A DNA stretch of 64,000 nucleotides, from positions 1,199,874-1,263,873 of the forward strand of contig NZ_STGT01000001.1 of NCBI RefSeq assembly GCF_004912145.1, written 5' to 3'. The notes beneath the pieces were generated by a model. The model made no database searches. It was given only the letters and a program-made list of their open reading frames with translations, and was not told the origin of the DNA. Position numbers and translations under genes: made by a program. Shown in pieces: positions 28,460 through 36,953 of the stretch (position 1 is its first letter; each line of letters opens with the position of its first letter). Source of the DNA: Peteryoungia rhizophila. GTDB lineage: Bacteria > Pseudomonadota > Alphaproteobacteria > Rhizobiales > Rhizobiaceae.

Positions 28460-30163
28460 ATGTCTGTTTCTACCCCGTCGCGCGAGGACTTTGCTGCCCT
28501 CCTCGAGGAATCCTTTGCCAAGACCGATCTGGCCGAAGGCTATGTTGCCAAGGGCATCATCACCGGCATCGAGAAGGACGTCGCGATCGTTGACGTCGGC
28601 CTCAAGGTCGAAGGCCGCATCGCGCTGAAGGAATTCGGTGCACGCGCCAAAGACGGCACGCTCAAGGTCGGCGACGAAGTCGAAGTTTACGTTGAGCGCA
28701 TCGAAAACGCTCTCGGCGAAGCTGTTCTGTCGCGCGAGAAGGCTCGTCGCGAAGAAAGCTGGATCAAGCTCGAAGCCAAGTTCGAAGCTGGCGAGCGCGT
28801 TGAAGGCGTTATCTTCAACCAGGTCAAGGGCGGCTTCACGGTTGACCTCGACGGCGCTGTTGCCTTCCTTCCGCGTTCGCAGGTCGACATCCGTCCGATC
28901 CGTGACGTGACCCCGCTGATGCACAACCCGCAGCCCTTCGAAATCCTTAAGATGGACAAGCGTCGCGGCAACATCGTCGTTTCGCGTCGTACGGTTCTGG
29001 AAGAGTCCCGCGCCGAGCAGCGTTCTGAAATCGTTCAGAACCTCGAAGAAGGCCAGGTTGTTGACGGCGTCGTCAAGAACATCACCGATTACGGTGCGTT
29101 CGTTGACCTCGGCGGCATCGACGGCCTGCTGCACGTCACCGACATGGCATGGCGCCGCGTCAACCATCCTTCGGAAATCCTGTCCATCGGCCAGTCGGTC
29201 AAGGTTCAGATCATCCGTATCAACCAGGAAACCCACCGCATCTCGCTCGGCATGAAGCAGCTCGAGTCGGATCCGTGGGATGGCATCGCTGCCAAGTACC
29301 CGGTTGGCAAGAAGATCTCCGGTACCGTCACGAACATCACGGACTACGGTGCATTCGTCGAGCTGGAGCCTGGCATCGAAGGCCTGATCCACATCTCGGA
29401 AATGTCCTGGACGAAGAAGAACGTTCATCCCGGCAAGATCCTTTCGACCACGCAGGACGTCGACGTCGTCGTTCTCGAAGTCGATCCGTCCAAGCGCCGT
29501 ATTTCGCTCGGTCTCAAGCAGACCCTCGAGAACCCGTGGCAGGCCTTTGCATTCAGCAACCCGGCCGGCACTGAAGTCGAAGGCGAAGTCAAGAACAAGA
29601 CCGAATTCGGCCTGTTCATCGGCCTCGACGGCGACGTTGACGGCATGGTTCACCTCTCTGACCTCGACTGGAACCGTCCGGGCGAACAGGTCATCGAGGA
29701 GTTCAACAAGGGCGACATGGTCAAGGCCGTCGTTCTCGACGTTGACGTCGAGAAGGAACGCATCTCGCTCGGCATCAAGCAGCTCGGCAAGGATGCTGTC
29801 GGCGATGCCGCCGCTTCCGGCGATCTGCGCAAGAACGCTGTCGTTTCGTGCGAAGTCATCGGCACCAATGATGGCGGCATCGAAGTGAAGCTGGTCAACC
29901 ACGAGGACATCACGTCCTTCATCCGCCGCAACGACCTGGCCCGCGATCGTGACGATCAGCGTCCGGAGCGTTTCACGGTCGGTCAGGTTGTCGACGCCCG
30001 CGTCACCAACTTCTCCAAGAAGGACCGCAAGGTCATGCTGTCGATCAAGGCTCTCGAGATCGCAGAAGAGAAGGAAGCCGTCGCACAGTTCGGTTCGTCC
30101 GACTCTGGCGCTTCGCTCGGCGATATCCTGGGTGCAGCCCTGAAGAACCGCAGCAACGACTAA
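28460..30163 (+). CDS. rpsA: 30S ribosomal protein S1
   Basis: A 567-residue mRNA-binding ribosomal protein with six S1 repeats. The repeats are recognisable by recurring patterns such as ITDYGAFVDLGGIDGLLHVT and ITDYGAFVELEPGIEGLIHI. Codon use is strongly biased towards highly expressed codons. ATG 28460 has an AGGAG site six bases upstream; the start 18 bases earlier does not. A terminator follows at 30188. Confidence 0.97.
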   Translation: MSVSTPSREDFAALLEESFAKTDLAEGYVAKGIITGIEKDVAIVDVGLKVEGRIALKEFGARAKDGTLKVGDEVEVYVERIENALGEAVLSREKARREESWIKLEAKFEAGERVEGVIFNQVKGGFTVDLDGAVAFLPRSQVDIRPIRDVTPLMHNPQPFEILKMDKRRGNIVVSRRTVLEESRAEQRSEIVQNLEEGQVVDGVVKNITDYGAFVDLGGIDGLLHVTDMAWRRVNHPSEILSIGQSVKVQIIRINQETHRISLGMKQLESDPWDGIAAKYPVGKKISGTVTNITDYGAFVELEPGIEGLIHISEMSWTKKNVHPGKILSTTQDVDVVVLEVDPSKRRISLGLKQTLENPWQAFAFSNPAGTEVEGEVKNKTEFGLFIGLDGDVDGMVHLSDLDWNRPGEQVIEEFNKGDMVKAVVLDVDVEKERISLGIKQLGKDAVGDAAASGDLRKNAVVSCEVIGTNDGGIEVKLVNHEDITSFIRRNDLARDRDDQRPERFTVGQVVDARVTNFSKKDRKVMLSIKALEIAEEKEAVAQFGSSDSGASLGDILGAALKNRSND

Positions 30164-30187
30164 TCCTCGCTGTTGATTGAACAAAAG

Positions 30188-30219
30188 AGCCCGCCGGGAG
30201 CGATCCTGGCGGGCTTTTC
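30188..30219 (+). terminator. Terminator after rpsA
   Basis: AGCCCGCCGGGA (30188-30199) pairs with TCCTGGCGGGCT (30204-30215) with one G-T wobble around a GCGA loop, followed by T residues. It ends the cmk-rpsA unit. Confidence 0.88.
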
Positions 30220-30236
30220 TGTGTCAAAACGTGATG

Positions 30237-31928
30237 TCAGTTGAGACCGGCCATCCGGAGATAGAGCTCGTGAGCGGGTTCCGGCGGAAGCTGCACGACG
30301 GTGTCCGATGGTGCTGGCAAGGCCAGGTTCCGCGTGGCGCCCCCCTGAGGGAGAGCGGGCGTGGCCACGTTGTCGGCGGGCTGATCATCGGCTTCGGCCA
30401 GCGCCGTCGCATCGGCTTCATCTGAAGCCTCTTCGAATTCCGGGCGCTCTTCGTCCTGTGGATGCCCATCATCCTCGGCCTCGCGATCGTCCTCTTCCTG
30501 GACCTCCTCCTCCCATTCGACGTCGTCTTCGATCATGTAGGAGACGAAAGGCAGCGGGACGCCTTCGCGGGCTAGGATCGGCCGGATGCCGGCCTGCTCG
30601 GCCAGCGGAATTGGGAGCGCCGCCTCGGTGTCAGCAATGTCAGAGCTCTGACCTCCCTCCGGCAGACCAGACGCCAGTTCAGTCTCTTCGGTGGGGCCTT
30701 GCGGGCTCGCAGCGACAGGTGGCTTAAGTTCCGCTGGGGTTGTCCGATTGGATGCGGCACCCTCCGGCGCGGCCCTGGATTGGTCGCCTGGCAAGCTCTT
30801 CAGCTGTAAAAGCGCCCTGACGAAATCCGTCTCCAACAGCTCGGCGAGCCAGCCGCCGCCTGTGGGCAACGCTGGCTTCGCTCCGGTTAAGGCGGTAGCG
30901 GGAAACACCGGAGCAACCTGAGATGCCCTGCCGGATGGGGCGGTCGCGTCGCGATTCTGTTGTCCCTCAGGCTCGGCGGGTCGATTGCCGGAAAGCGCCG
31001 TCGGTCCCGACATCTGCAGCTGTGCCACGCGATCGACAGATGGACTTCCGGCGGTCGAGAGGACCCGTCCGGATGGTAACGGAGAGGCTGTTTCGGCCGT
31101 GCTTCTTTCCGCGCCAGACACGGGAAACGGCTTGATCGCTGCAGTGTCGCGCGGAGGCTCGTTACCCTGGGTCGAAGGTCCCAGTGGCGCGGCGGCTTGC
31201 GCTTGCCGCAGGGGAGCCGAAGCCGGACGCTGCTCATGGATCGAGGTGGGTGACGTGGGCCTGCTCTCCCCCGGCTTCGGGTTGCTCAAGGGAAGTGCGG
31301 ACAGGGCGAGCGGTGATTGCGAAACCGTCCTCGTGGCCGCAGGAGCCGGCTGAGCGGCCGGTCTCATGCTGTCGTTGGCCGCGACAGCGCGGTCGGGGTT
31401 CAGGGAATTGGAACGCCCCTCGCCCGCAAGCTCCCGATAAGACGAGATGACCGAGCGCATGGCTTCATCCCCGTCCTTCTGTCGGTATAGTTCGAGATAA
31501 AGCGCCAGGGTCGTCCTGCCGGGCCCGGTTGGGTTCGCCATGGCCTCGAGCAGCGTTCTCAGCTGCAGTCCCGCGAAGACCTGCGAAAGAAGCTTTTGCA
31601 ACTTTGCCCGGTCGCCCGCTGGAAGAGCTGCGATTCCCTCGATCAGCCTGCCCATATAGTCGTTGAGGCTTTCATCGATGCGTCGTTCGAGCTTCAGCGC
31701 CGATCCCAAGACATCGGCGAGGGCCGCGAGGTTTTGCGACATTCGCTCGGGCCCGGAAAGCAGCATGATGTTGAGCTGTCCCGCAATCGCGGAGTTCTGG
31801 TCTATTCTGGCCGGGGCCACGGACTGAGAGATCGCCGTCGGCCGTGTCGCCGCGACCTGATCCGGACGCTGTCTGGCCTCCGTCGCCGTCGTGGCCTGAT
31901 TCGCTGACGCAAGGACTGGAGGAAGCAT
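30237..31928 (-). CDS. Pro/Ala-rich protein of unknown function with acidic C-terminus
   Basis: A 563-residue protein. Residues about 30-165 look folded and helical (a NIMLLSGPERMSQNLAAL stretch and LEAMANPTGPGRTTLALYLE). Residues 170-400 are low-complexity Pro/Ala/Ser, with a short helical patch (WLAELLETDFVRALLQL), and residues about 450-540 are very acidic before a conserved-looking end (PAHELYLRMAGLN). There is no signal peptide. The shape resembles flagellar hook-length-control or other flagellum-associated proteins, but there is no sequence match I can name. ATG 31928 has GGAGAG seven bases upstream. A CtrA-like box lies about 100 bases upstream. Confidence 0.7.
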   Translation of the reverse strand: MLPPVLASANQATTATEARQRPDQVAATRPTAISQSVAPARIDQNSAIAGQLNIMLLSGPERMSQNLAALADVLGSALKLERRIDESLNDYMGRLIEGIAALPAGDRAKLQKLLSQVFAGLQLRTLLEAMANPTGPGRTTLALYLELYRQKDGDEAMRSVISSYRELAGEGRSNSLNPDRAVAANDSMRPAAQPAPAATRTVSQSPLALSALPLSNPKPGESRPTSPTSIHEQRPASAPLRQAQAAAPLGPSTQGNEPPRDTAAIKPFPVSGAERSTAETASPLPSGRVLSTAGSPSVDRVAQLQMSGPTALSGNRPAEPEGQQNRDATAPSGRASQVAPVFPATALTGAKPALPTGGGWLAELLETDFVRALLQLKSLPGDQSRAAPEGAASNRTTPAELKPPVAASPQGPTEETELASGLPEGGQSSDIADTEAALPIPLAEQAGIRPILAREGVPLPFVSYMIEDDVEWEEEVQEEDDREAEDDGHPQDEERPEFEEASDEADATALAEADDQPADNVATPALPQGGATRNLALPAPSDTVVQLPPEPAHELYLRMAGLN

Positions 31929-32030
31929 GGGCAAACTCTCCGGTTCTGGTGCCTCTGGGCCAAGGTCTCGAGCGAGGACTCTACCGAGCCGCCGTGACCT
32001 GTTCCGATCCGCGATCTTCGCGCGTTATGG

Positions 32031-32045
32031 TTAACCAAATGCTAA
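32031..32045 (-). promoter_or_regulatory. CtrA-like box
   Basis: Read on the minus strand, TTAG-N7-TTAA (32045-32031) matches the CtrA consensus TTAA-N7-TTAA with one mismatch. It lies upstream of the Pro/Ala-rich protein and on the far side of the divergent nadV-like gene. CtrA controls flagellar and cell-cycle genes in alphaproteobacteria. Confidence 0.35.
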
Positions 32046-32147
32046 CGGCAAAGACCGCCGCATAAGGCTCCAGCTTCGCGCATTGATTGCCCGTCATCAT
32101 GCACGCGGCGGCGGACTGTCGCCCCAATGACCAAGGACAGCGCCGGC

Positions 32148-33545
32148 ATGACACGTAATCTTCTTCTGAACACCGACAGCTACAAGCTCGGCGTCTTTCT
32201 GCAGTATCCGAAGGACACACGGGCCGTCAGTGCGTTCGTGACCACGCGTGGCAACTCGTTTCGTCCTGAAGTGATGTTCTTCGGGCTGCAGATGTTTCTC
32301 AAGGAGTATCTGTCCAACCCGATCAGCCGAGCCGATATCGACGAGGCACAAGAAATCTCGGCGGCGCATGGCCAGCCTTTCGACCGCAGTGGCTGGGAGC
32401 ATATTCTCAGCGCCCATGGAGGCATGCTGCCGCTGAGAATCGAAGCGCTGGCGGAGGGTTCGGCTATTCGCCGTGGCGTGCCGGTGGTGCAGGTGGTCAA
32501 CACCGATCCGCTTGTGCCGTGGCTCACATCCTACATGGAGACAGCGCTGCTTCGGGCGGTTTGGTACCCGTCGACGGTCGCGACCACGGCATGGCGGCTG
32601 CGCATGGCGATCCAGCCATTCCTCGACAGGACGACAGACGACCCCATGGGGCTACAGCCGAGCCGGATCAGCGATTATGGCTGCCGCAGCACCTCCAGCG
32701 TGGAACAAGCCGCGATCGGTGGCGCAGCACATCTCGTCCATTTCCACAGCTCGGACTCGTTGCCGGCCATCCTGCAGGCACGCCGTTTCTACAATGCGTC
32801 AATGCCCGCCCGTTCGATCCCGGCGGCCGAGCATGGCACGATCATCGCCTGGGGGCAGACGCAGGAGACAGAGGCCTATTCGAACTTGATCGACAATTTT
32901 GCGCGCTTCGGCGGCTATTCCGTCGTGTCTGACAGCTTCGACCTGCACAATGCGGTCTCGGAGATCTGGGGCAAGACACTGCAGACCAAGGTGCGCGCCG
33001 CCGGCGGCATCCTCGTGGTCCGCCCCGACAGCGGTGATCCGATCGAAACGCCGGTCCAGGTGGTTGCGCAACTGGCTTACGCCTATGGCACGCGACTCAA
33101 CGGCAAGGGCTTCAAGGTTCTCGACGGCAATGTGCGCGTGCTTCAGTCGGATGGCGTCTCGCTGCAAGATATCCAGATGATCCTCGGTCGGCTTGAAGGC
33201 ATGGGCTTTTCAGCGGAGAACATTTCCTTCGGCATGGGATCGGGACTGCTGCACAAGATCAACCGGGACACCGTGTCCTTCACCATGCGCACGAGCGCCG
33301 TTCAGGACGGCAGTGAGCAGTGGCGCCCCGTGGTTCGTCGGCCCTCCAATCCGCAGGAGCGGGTCGCCATGGCCGGTCGTGTCGCGGCCATCCCCGACGG
33401 CCACGACATCATGCCGGTTCCCCTGGAAGATCTCGGCGCGCGACCCAACCTCATGAAGACGGTCTGGCAGGACGGTGAATTGCTGGTGGATTGGAGCCTG
33501 GACGAGATCCGCGCGCGGGCAACGGCCGCCAGTATGCCCCGGTAA
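32148..33545 (+). CDS. nadV: Nicotinamide phosphoribosyltransferase (NadV/NAMPT type)
   Basis: A 465-residue enzyme predicted to convert nicotinamide and PRPP to NMN. The NTDSYKLGVFLQYP start, the FFGLQMFLKEYL segment, the SDYGCRSTSS and PAAEHGTIIAWG active-site regions and the RPDSGDP motif match NAMPT-like proteins rather than nicotinate-specific PncB. ATG 32148 is chosen since the family begins with MT-NLLLNTDSYK; an ATG seven codons upstream lacks a ribosome site. No NUDIX or ADP-ribose gene lies beside it, unlike many phage or island nadV genes. Confidence 0.85.
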   Translation: MTRNLLLNTDSYKLGVFLQYPKDTRAVSAFVTTRGNSFRPEVMFFGLQMFLKEYLSNPISRADIDEAQEISAAHGQPFDRSGWEHILSAHGGMLPLRIEALAEGSAIRRGVPVVQVVNTDPLVPWLTSYMETALLRAVWYPSTVATTAWRLRMAIQPFLDRTTDDPMGLQPSRISDYGCRSTSSVEQAAIGGAAHLVHFHSSDSLPAILQARRFYNASMPARSIPAAEHGTIIAWGQTQETEAYSNLIDNFARFGGYSVVSDSFDLHNAVSEIWGKTLQTKVRAAGGILVVRPDSGDPIETPVQVVAQLAYAYGTRLNGKGFKVLDGNVRVLQSDGVSLQDIQMILGRLEGMGFSAENISFGMGSGLLHKINRDTVSFTMRTSAVQDGSEQWRPVVRRPSNPQERVAMAGRVAAIPDGHDIMPVPLEDLGARPNLMKTVWQDGELLVDWSLDEIRARATAASMPR

Positions 33546-33546
33546 C

Positions 33547-33789
33547 TCAGTCGACGAGGCGCATGAAACGGGGATAGAGCCCCGCCTCGTCCGACGGCAC
33601 GGGAACTCTTTCTCCTAGAGCTTCGTCGGAGCGGCTGCGCTCATCGACGATAAATGCATCCAGCCAATTGGCCGGCGCATAACGCGGTCCGTTGTCTTCG
33701 GTGTCTGCGGTCACTTCGATCAGGTCCGAGTCATAGCTGGATGGGTTACGCGATATCGAGTCGAGGAGGATACTGGATGCTTCCGTCAT
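33547..33789 (-). CDS. Small hypothetical protein
   Basis: An 80-residue acidic protein with no membrane segment or signal (MTEASSILLDSISRNPSSYD). I do not recognise it. It ends one base past the nadV stop in a convergent arrangement. The start at 33789 is a guess; an in-frame ATG at 33867 would give 106 residues, but neither has a good ribosome site. Codon use is compatible with coding. Confidence 0.45.
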   Translation of the reverse strand: MTEASSILLDSISRNPSSYDSDLIEVTADTEDNGPRYAPANWLDAFIVDERSRSDEALGERVPVPSDEAGLYPRFMRLVD

Positions 33790-34269
33790 GGTCGCCTGAT
33801 CAACGCCTTTAGTAGGACGGACAACTTGAAAAGCCCGTTCCGTTACTGATTTGCACGGGAGGATCATGCGAAGTCTCGGTTAATGAAACCTTGGCGCATG
33901 CACCCGGATTTCTCCCAGTTCTCATCCACAAGAAGATCTAGTCGTGAGCGTCAAAGCTGCCGCGCTCCTGCTTTCCTCTTCGCCGACAGGCATGATTACG
34001 AGCCAGGCGCAAGGCGGAGGCGGCGCTGGCAAGCCTCGCGAAGGTACGAGCTAAAGGCGACGCAACTACCGATCTGGATGCATTCCGTCATGCTGCGGCC
34101 AATGCCGTCTTTGCCCTCACTGTTCAGCGAGAGTTATGCGCATTTCGCAGTCAGGCCGATATGGTGCGTCGCTATGCGATCCCGAGCGACGTCACAGCGC
34201 GGGTCGGGGTAAGTCGATGACGCAAGCGACTCTAGCGAGGCTCTTCGAGCGGGAATCCAGTGCGAGATA
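33790..34269. other. Intergenic region with an unassigned open frame
   Basis: No gene can be assigned with confidence. On the plus strand a frame open from 33996 to a TGA at 34220 encodes 74 residues of normal composition (AEAALASLAKVRAKGDATTD) but has no usual start codon. A GTG at 33944 in another frame could join it only by a single-base shift. This may be a broken gene. Confidence 0.35.
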
Positions 34270-34893
34270 TCAGCTGTGTGCGAAGATATCGGTCTCTTCC
34301 CAACCGAGAAGGTCGAGCTTCGCGCGCGTCGGCAGGAAAGTGAAGCAAGCCTTGGCGTGCTCCATCCGCCCATCGCGCAGGAGGCGGTGCGTGAGCTTGT
34401 CACGCAGAGCATGCAGGTGCAGCACATCCGAGGCGGCGTATTCGAGCTGGGCCTGGCTCAACGTTTCCGCAGCCCAATCGGAGGATTGCTGCGCCTTGGA
34501 GATATCGATCTCCAGCAATTCCTTCAGATTGTCCTTGAGCCCGTGACGATCCGTGTAGGTACGGGTCAGCCGTGACGCAATTTTCGTGCAGAACACATTC
34601 GTCGTCGTAACGCCGAAGGTCTGAAAAAGGACAGCGATATCGAAGCGACCATAGTGGAAGATCTTCTGGCGGGCCGGGTCCGCAAGCATGGCGACAAGGT
34701 TCGGTGCGGCCGTCTGGCCGGCGGCGATCTTGATCACGTCTGCGGTGCCGTTACCGGAAGACAGCTGCACGACACAGAGACGGTCGCGGCGCGGCACCAG
34801 GCCGAGGGTCTCCGTATCGATCGCGATCGCATCGGTGTAGCGGGCGGCATCCGCGGCCGAGATGTCTCCCACGTGATAGCGAATCGTCGTCAT
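34270..34893 (-). CDS. Ribonuclease D-like 3'-5' exonuclease
   Basis: A 207-residue DEDDy exonuclease. The catalytic motifs are in order: Exo I DTE (Asp26, Glu28), Exo II HYGRFDIAVL and Exo III Tyr-x-x-x-Asp in EYAASDV. It has only the nuclease domain, without the HRDC domains of E. coli RNase D, the common short form in alphaproteobacteria. Likely roles are 3' trimming of tRNA and other stable RNA. It is a single-gene unit. Confidence 0.88.
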   Translation of the reverse strand: MTTIRYHVGDISAADAARYTDAIAIDTETLGLVPRRDRLCVVQLSSGNGTADVIKIAAGQTAAPNLVAMLADPARQKIFHYGRFDIAVLFQTFGVTTTNVFCTKIASRLTRTYTDRHGLKDNLKELLEIDISKAQQSSDWAAETLSQAQLEYAASDVLHLHALRDKLTHRLLRDGRMEHAKACFTFLPTRAKLDLLGWEETDIFAHS

Positions 34894-35196
34894 TGGTGCC
34901 TCCGGACGTCATTTGTCGGTTCTGCCCGCTATAGCCGAAAGGCTTGGACCGCACCATCCCGCAACATGCCTCGAGCTCGGACCTGCCGCCCCGATAACAG
35001 CTCTGTGATATGCGCATGCGACAAGCGTGTGCAACGGCCATAACTGATGAAATCCTAAGCAAACGAACCTTCGTTTTCGCTGGATGGCTTGAAAAGGAAA
35101 GAGGTGAAAGCCTTTAGCGACGAGAAGCGCCGGTAGCCAAAGTGCTCATTGCTATGAGCCATGCACAAAACGCACTGCTGCGTTGCAACAACGATC
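34894..35196. other. Intergenic region before the small RNA
   Basis: No reading frame is supported. The notable element is a perfect 16-base palindrome at 35061-35076. The rest is likely upstream sequence for RNase D (minus) and the small RNA (plus). Confidence 0.5.
35061..35076. promoter_or_regulatory. Perfect 16-base palindrome AAACGAACCTTCGTTT-type
   Basis: The sequence AAACGAA-CC-TTCGTTT... reads AAACGAA at 35061-35067 and TTCGTTT at 35070-35076, a perfect inverted repeat. The half-site is the same as the repeated AAACGAA boxes before glpD, so a DeoR-family operator is possible. Confidence 0.35.
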
Positions 35197-35225
35197 ATTG
35201 GCAGACCGAAGCGAGCTGGGTATAA
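35197..35225 (+). promoter_or_regulatory. Promoter of the alpha-r14-like small RNA
   Basis: ATTGGC (35197-35202) and GTATAA (35220-35225) have 17-base spacing. The predicted start near 35232 lies just before the first hairpin of the small RNA. Confidence 0.5.
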
Positions 35226-35231
35226 CCAAAG

Positions 35232-35354
35232 CATCGAAGCGGCGCACTCCTCCTCCCAGTGCCGCTCGGTAGGATCGGCAATACTCCTCCTCCTCCCAAT
35301 TGCCGATCAAGTTTAAGAGCCTGGCGCATCCTCCTCCCGCGCCAGGCTCTTTTC
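35232..35354 (+). ncRNA. Alpha-r14/cuckoo-type small RNA with three anti-Shine-Dalgarno loops
   Basis: Three consecutive hairpins each show the motif CCTCCTCCC in the loop, at 35249-35257, 35289-35297 and 35330-35338, spaced 40 and 41 bases apart. The second stem is GATCGGCAA/TTGCCGATC and the third AGAGCCTGGCGC/GCGCCAGGCTCT followed by T residues, which is also the terminator. This is the structure of the alpha-r14 family of Sinorhizobium and of the CcsR/cuckoo RNAs of Rhodobacter, thought to pair with ribosome-binding sites of many mRNAs. It is transcribed just upstream of the phosphomannomutase gene. Confidence 0.85.
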
Positions 35355-35476
35355 ATTTCTGCCTCATGGCACTTCCCTCAGACACACATAGACCAGACAA
35401 TCGGCTTCTGCTTGATGCCGTGGGGCTATCGGCCCATATAGGGCATTCTGTTTGCAAGAGGCCGAGGAGAGCATGC

Positions 35477-36901
35477 ATGTCGGTAAAGTTCGGGACGAGC
35501 GGCTTGAGGGGATTGTCGACGGATCTGGTGGGCTCCGTTTCCGCGCTCTATGCTACGGCATTTGCTAGGCACATGTTGGCCAGCGGGGGCCTCAAGACCG
35601 GGTCACCCGTGGTGATCGGTCGCGACTTTCGCCCCTCGAGCCCCGAGATCGCGTCCACAATCATGGCTGCCCTGAAGCGGGTCGGGCTGGAGCCCATCGA
35701 CTGCGGCACCATCCCCACCCCGGCGCTCGCGCTTTATGGCGCGTCGATCGGCGCCGCGGGAATCATGGTGACGGGCTCGCATATCCCGGCCGATCGCAAC
35801 GGGATCAAGTTCTATCGCCCCGATGGGGAAGTCGACAAGGTGGATGAGGAGGCGATCACACGTCTCGCTTCCGACCTCGCGGCCGATCCGGAGGCGAACC
35901 GCGTCGAAGCTGGCGCGGGGCAGGACCACGAAACCGAAGCGACCAAGCTCTTCATTGACCGCAACCTCGGCATCCTTCCGCCGGATGCACTCAAGGGCAA
36001 ACGTATCGGCATCTACCAGCATAGTTCCGTTGCGCGGGACATGCTGGTCACCGTCTTCGAGCAATGCGGCGCCACTGTCTTTCCGCTCGGCCGGTCCGAG
36101 CAGTTCATCCCCGTCGATACCGAGGCCGTGTCGCCAGACACCGTCACGCAGCTCGCTCGCTGGACGGACGAACTGGCGCTCGATGCAGTGCTCTCCACCG
36201 ATGGAGACGGAGACCGCCCTCTGGTGGCAGACGAACACGGCGTACCCTTGCGCGGCGACCTGCTCGGCCTGATCACCGCCCGGTTTCTCGGGGCATCCGT
36301 CGTGGCGACGCCGGTCACATCCAATTCCGGCCTCGAGATGGATGGAGGCTTTGACGTCCGGCGGACCCGGGTCGGCTCTCCGTTCGTCATCGCTGCGATG
36401 AACGACGCCTTGGCGGCAGGAAAAACCGGGGTACTCGGCTTCGAGGCCAATGGCGGCCTGATGTTGGGATCGGATATCAGGATCGGAAGCAAGGCGATCA
36501 AGGCGCTTCCGACACGCGACAGTTTCCTGCCCGCACTTGCCGTTCTCGGCACGGCGGCAGAGCGCGGCCTCTCGCTTTCGGCTCTCGTCGAAGACTTCAG
36601 CCTGCCCGTTGCGCTCAGCGACCGGCTGGAAAACTATGCCAGTGAACGCAGTGCCAGCCTGATGGCTCACCTTCGCAACTCACCGGAACAACTTGCGGCT
36701 TTCCTTGCCCCTCTTGGGGCCGTGAAGACGGTTAGTGACATCGATGGGCTGCGGGTGACGCTCGCTGACAGTCGAGTCATCCATTTCCGTCCCTCGGGCA
36801 ATGCGCCGGAAATGCGCTGCTATGTGGAAGCGGCGGACAAGGAGAGTGCCGCCTCGCTTCTGCGCCAAGGACTGTCACTGCTCGAAGGCTGGAAAGTCTG
36901 A
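35477..36901 (+). CDS. Phosphomannomutase/phosphoglucomutase family protein
   Basis: A 474-residue alpha-D-phosphohexomutase. The phosphoserine loop TGSHIPADRNG puts the catalytic Ser at 101, the metal loop DGDGDRP at 242-248, the sugar-binding loop is FEANGGLMLGS, and the phosphate-binding loop RPSGNAPEMR is near the C-terminus. Similarity is to the rhizobial NoeK/ExoC-like group that makes mannose-1-phosphate or glucose-1-phosphate for surface polysaccharides; the exact substrate is not certain. The start has GAGGAGA upstream; the longer frame to 35300 would run through the small RNA. Confidence 0.87.
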   Translation: MSVKFGTSGLRGLSTDLVGSVSALYATAFARHMLASGGLKTGSPVVIGRDFRPSSPEIASTIMAALKRVGLEPIDCGTIPTPALALYGASIGAAGIMVTGSHIPADRNGIKFYRPDGEVDKVDEEAITRLASDLAADPEANRVEAGAGQDHETEATKLFIDRNLGILPPDALKGKRIGIYQHSSVARDMLVTVFEQCGATVFPLGRSEQFIPVDTEAVSPDTVTQLARWTDELALDAVLSTDGDGDRPLVADEHGVPLRGDLLGLITARFLGASVVATPVTSNSGLEMDGGFDVRRTRVGSPFVIAAMNDALAAGKTGVLGFEANGGLMLGSDIRIGSKAIKALPTRDSFLPALAVLGTAAERGLSLSALVEDFSLPVALSDRLENYASERSASLMAHLRNSPEQLAAFLAPLGAVKTVSDIDGLRVTLADSRVIHFRPSGNAPEMRCYVEAADKESAASLLRQGLSLLEGWKV

Positions 36902-36953
36902 ACCAGAGTGGGGGCCCCGGCGTATTGGTCATGACAGAAAAAAAGAGGATGTC

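Noticed and set aside
28448..30184. 578-codon frame antisense to rpsA
   Set aside because: A shadow of the biased codon use of rpsA; it has no ribosome site or homology.
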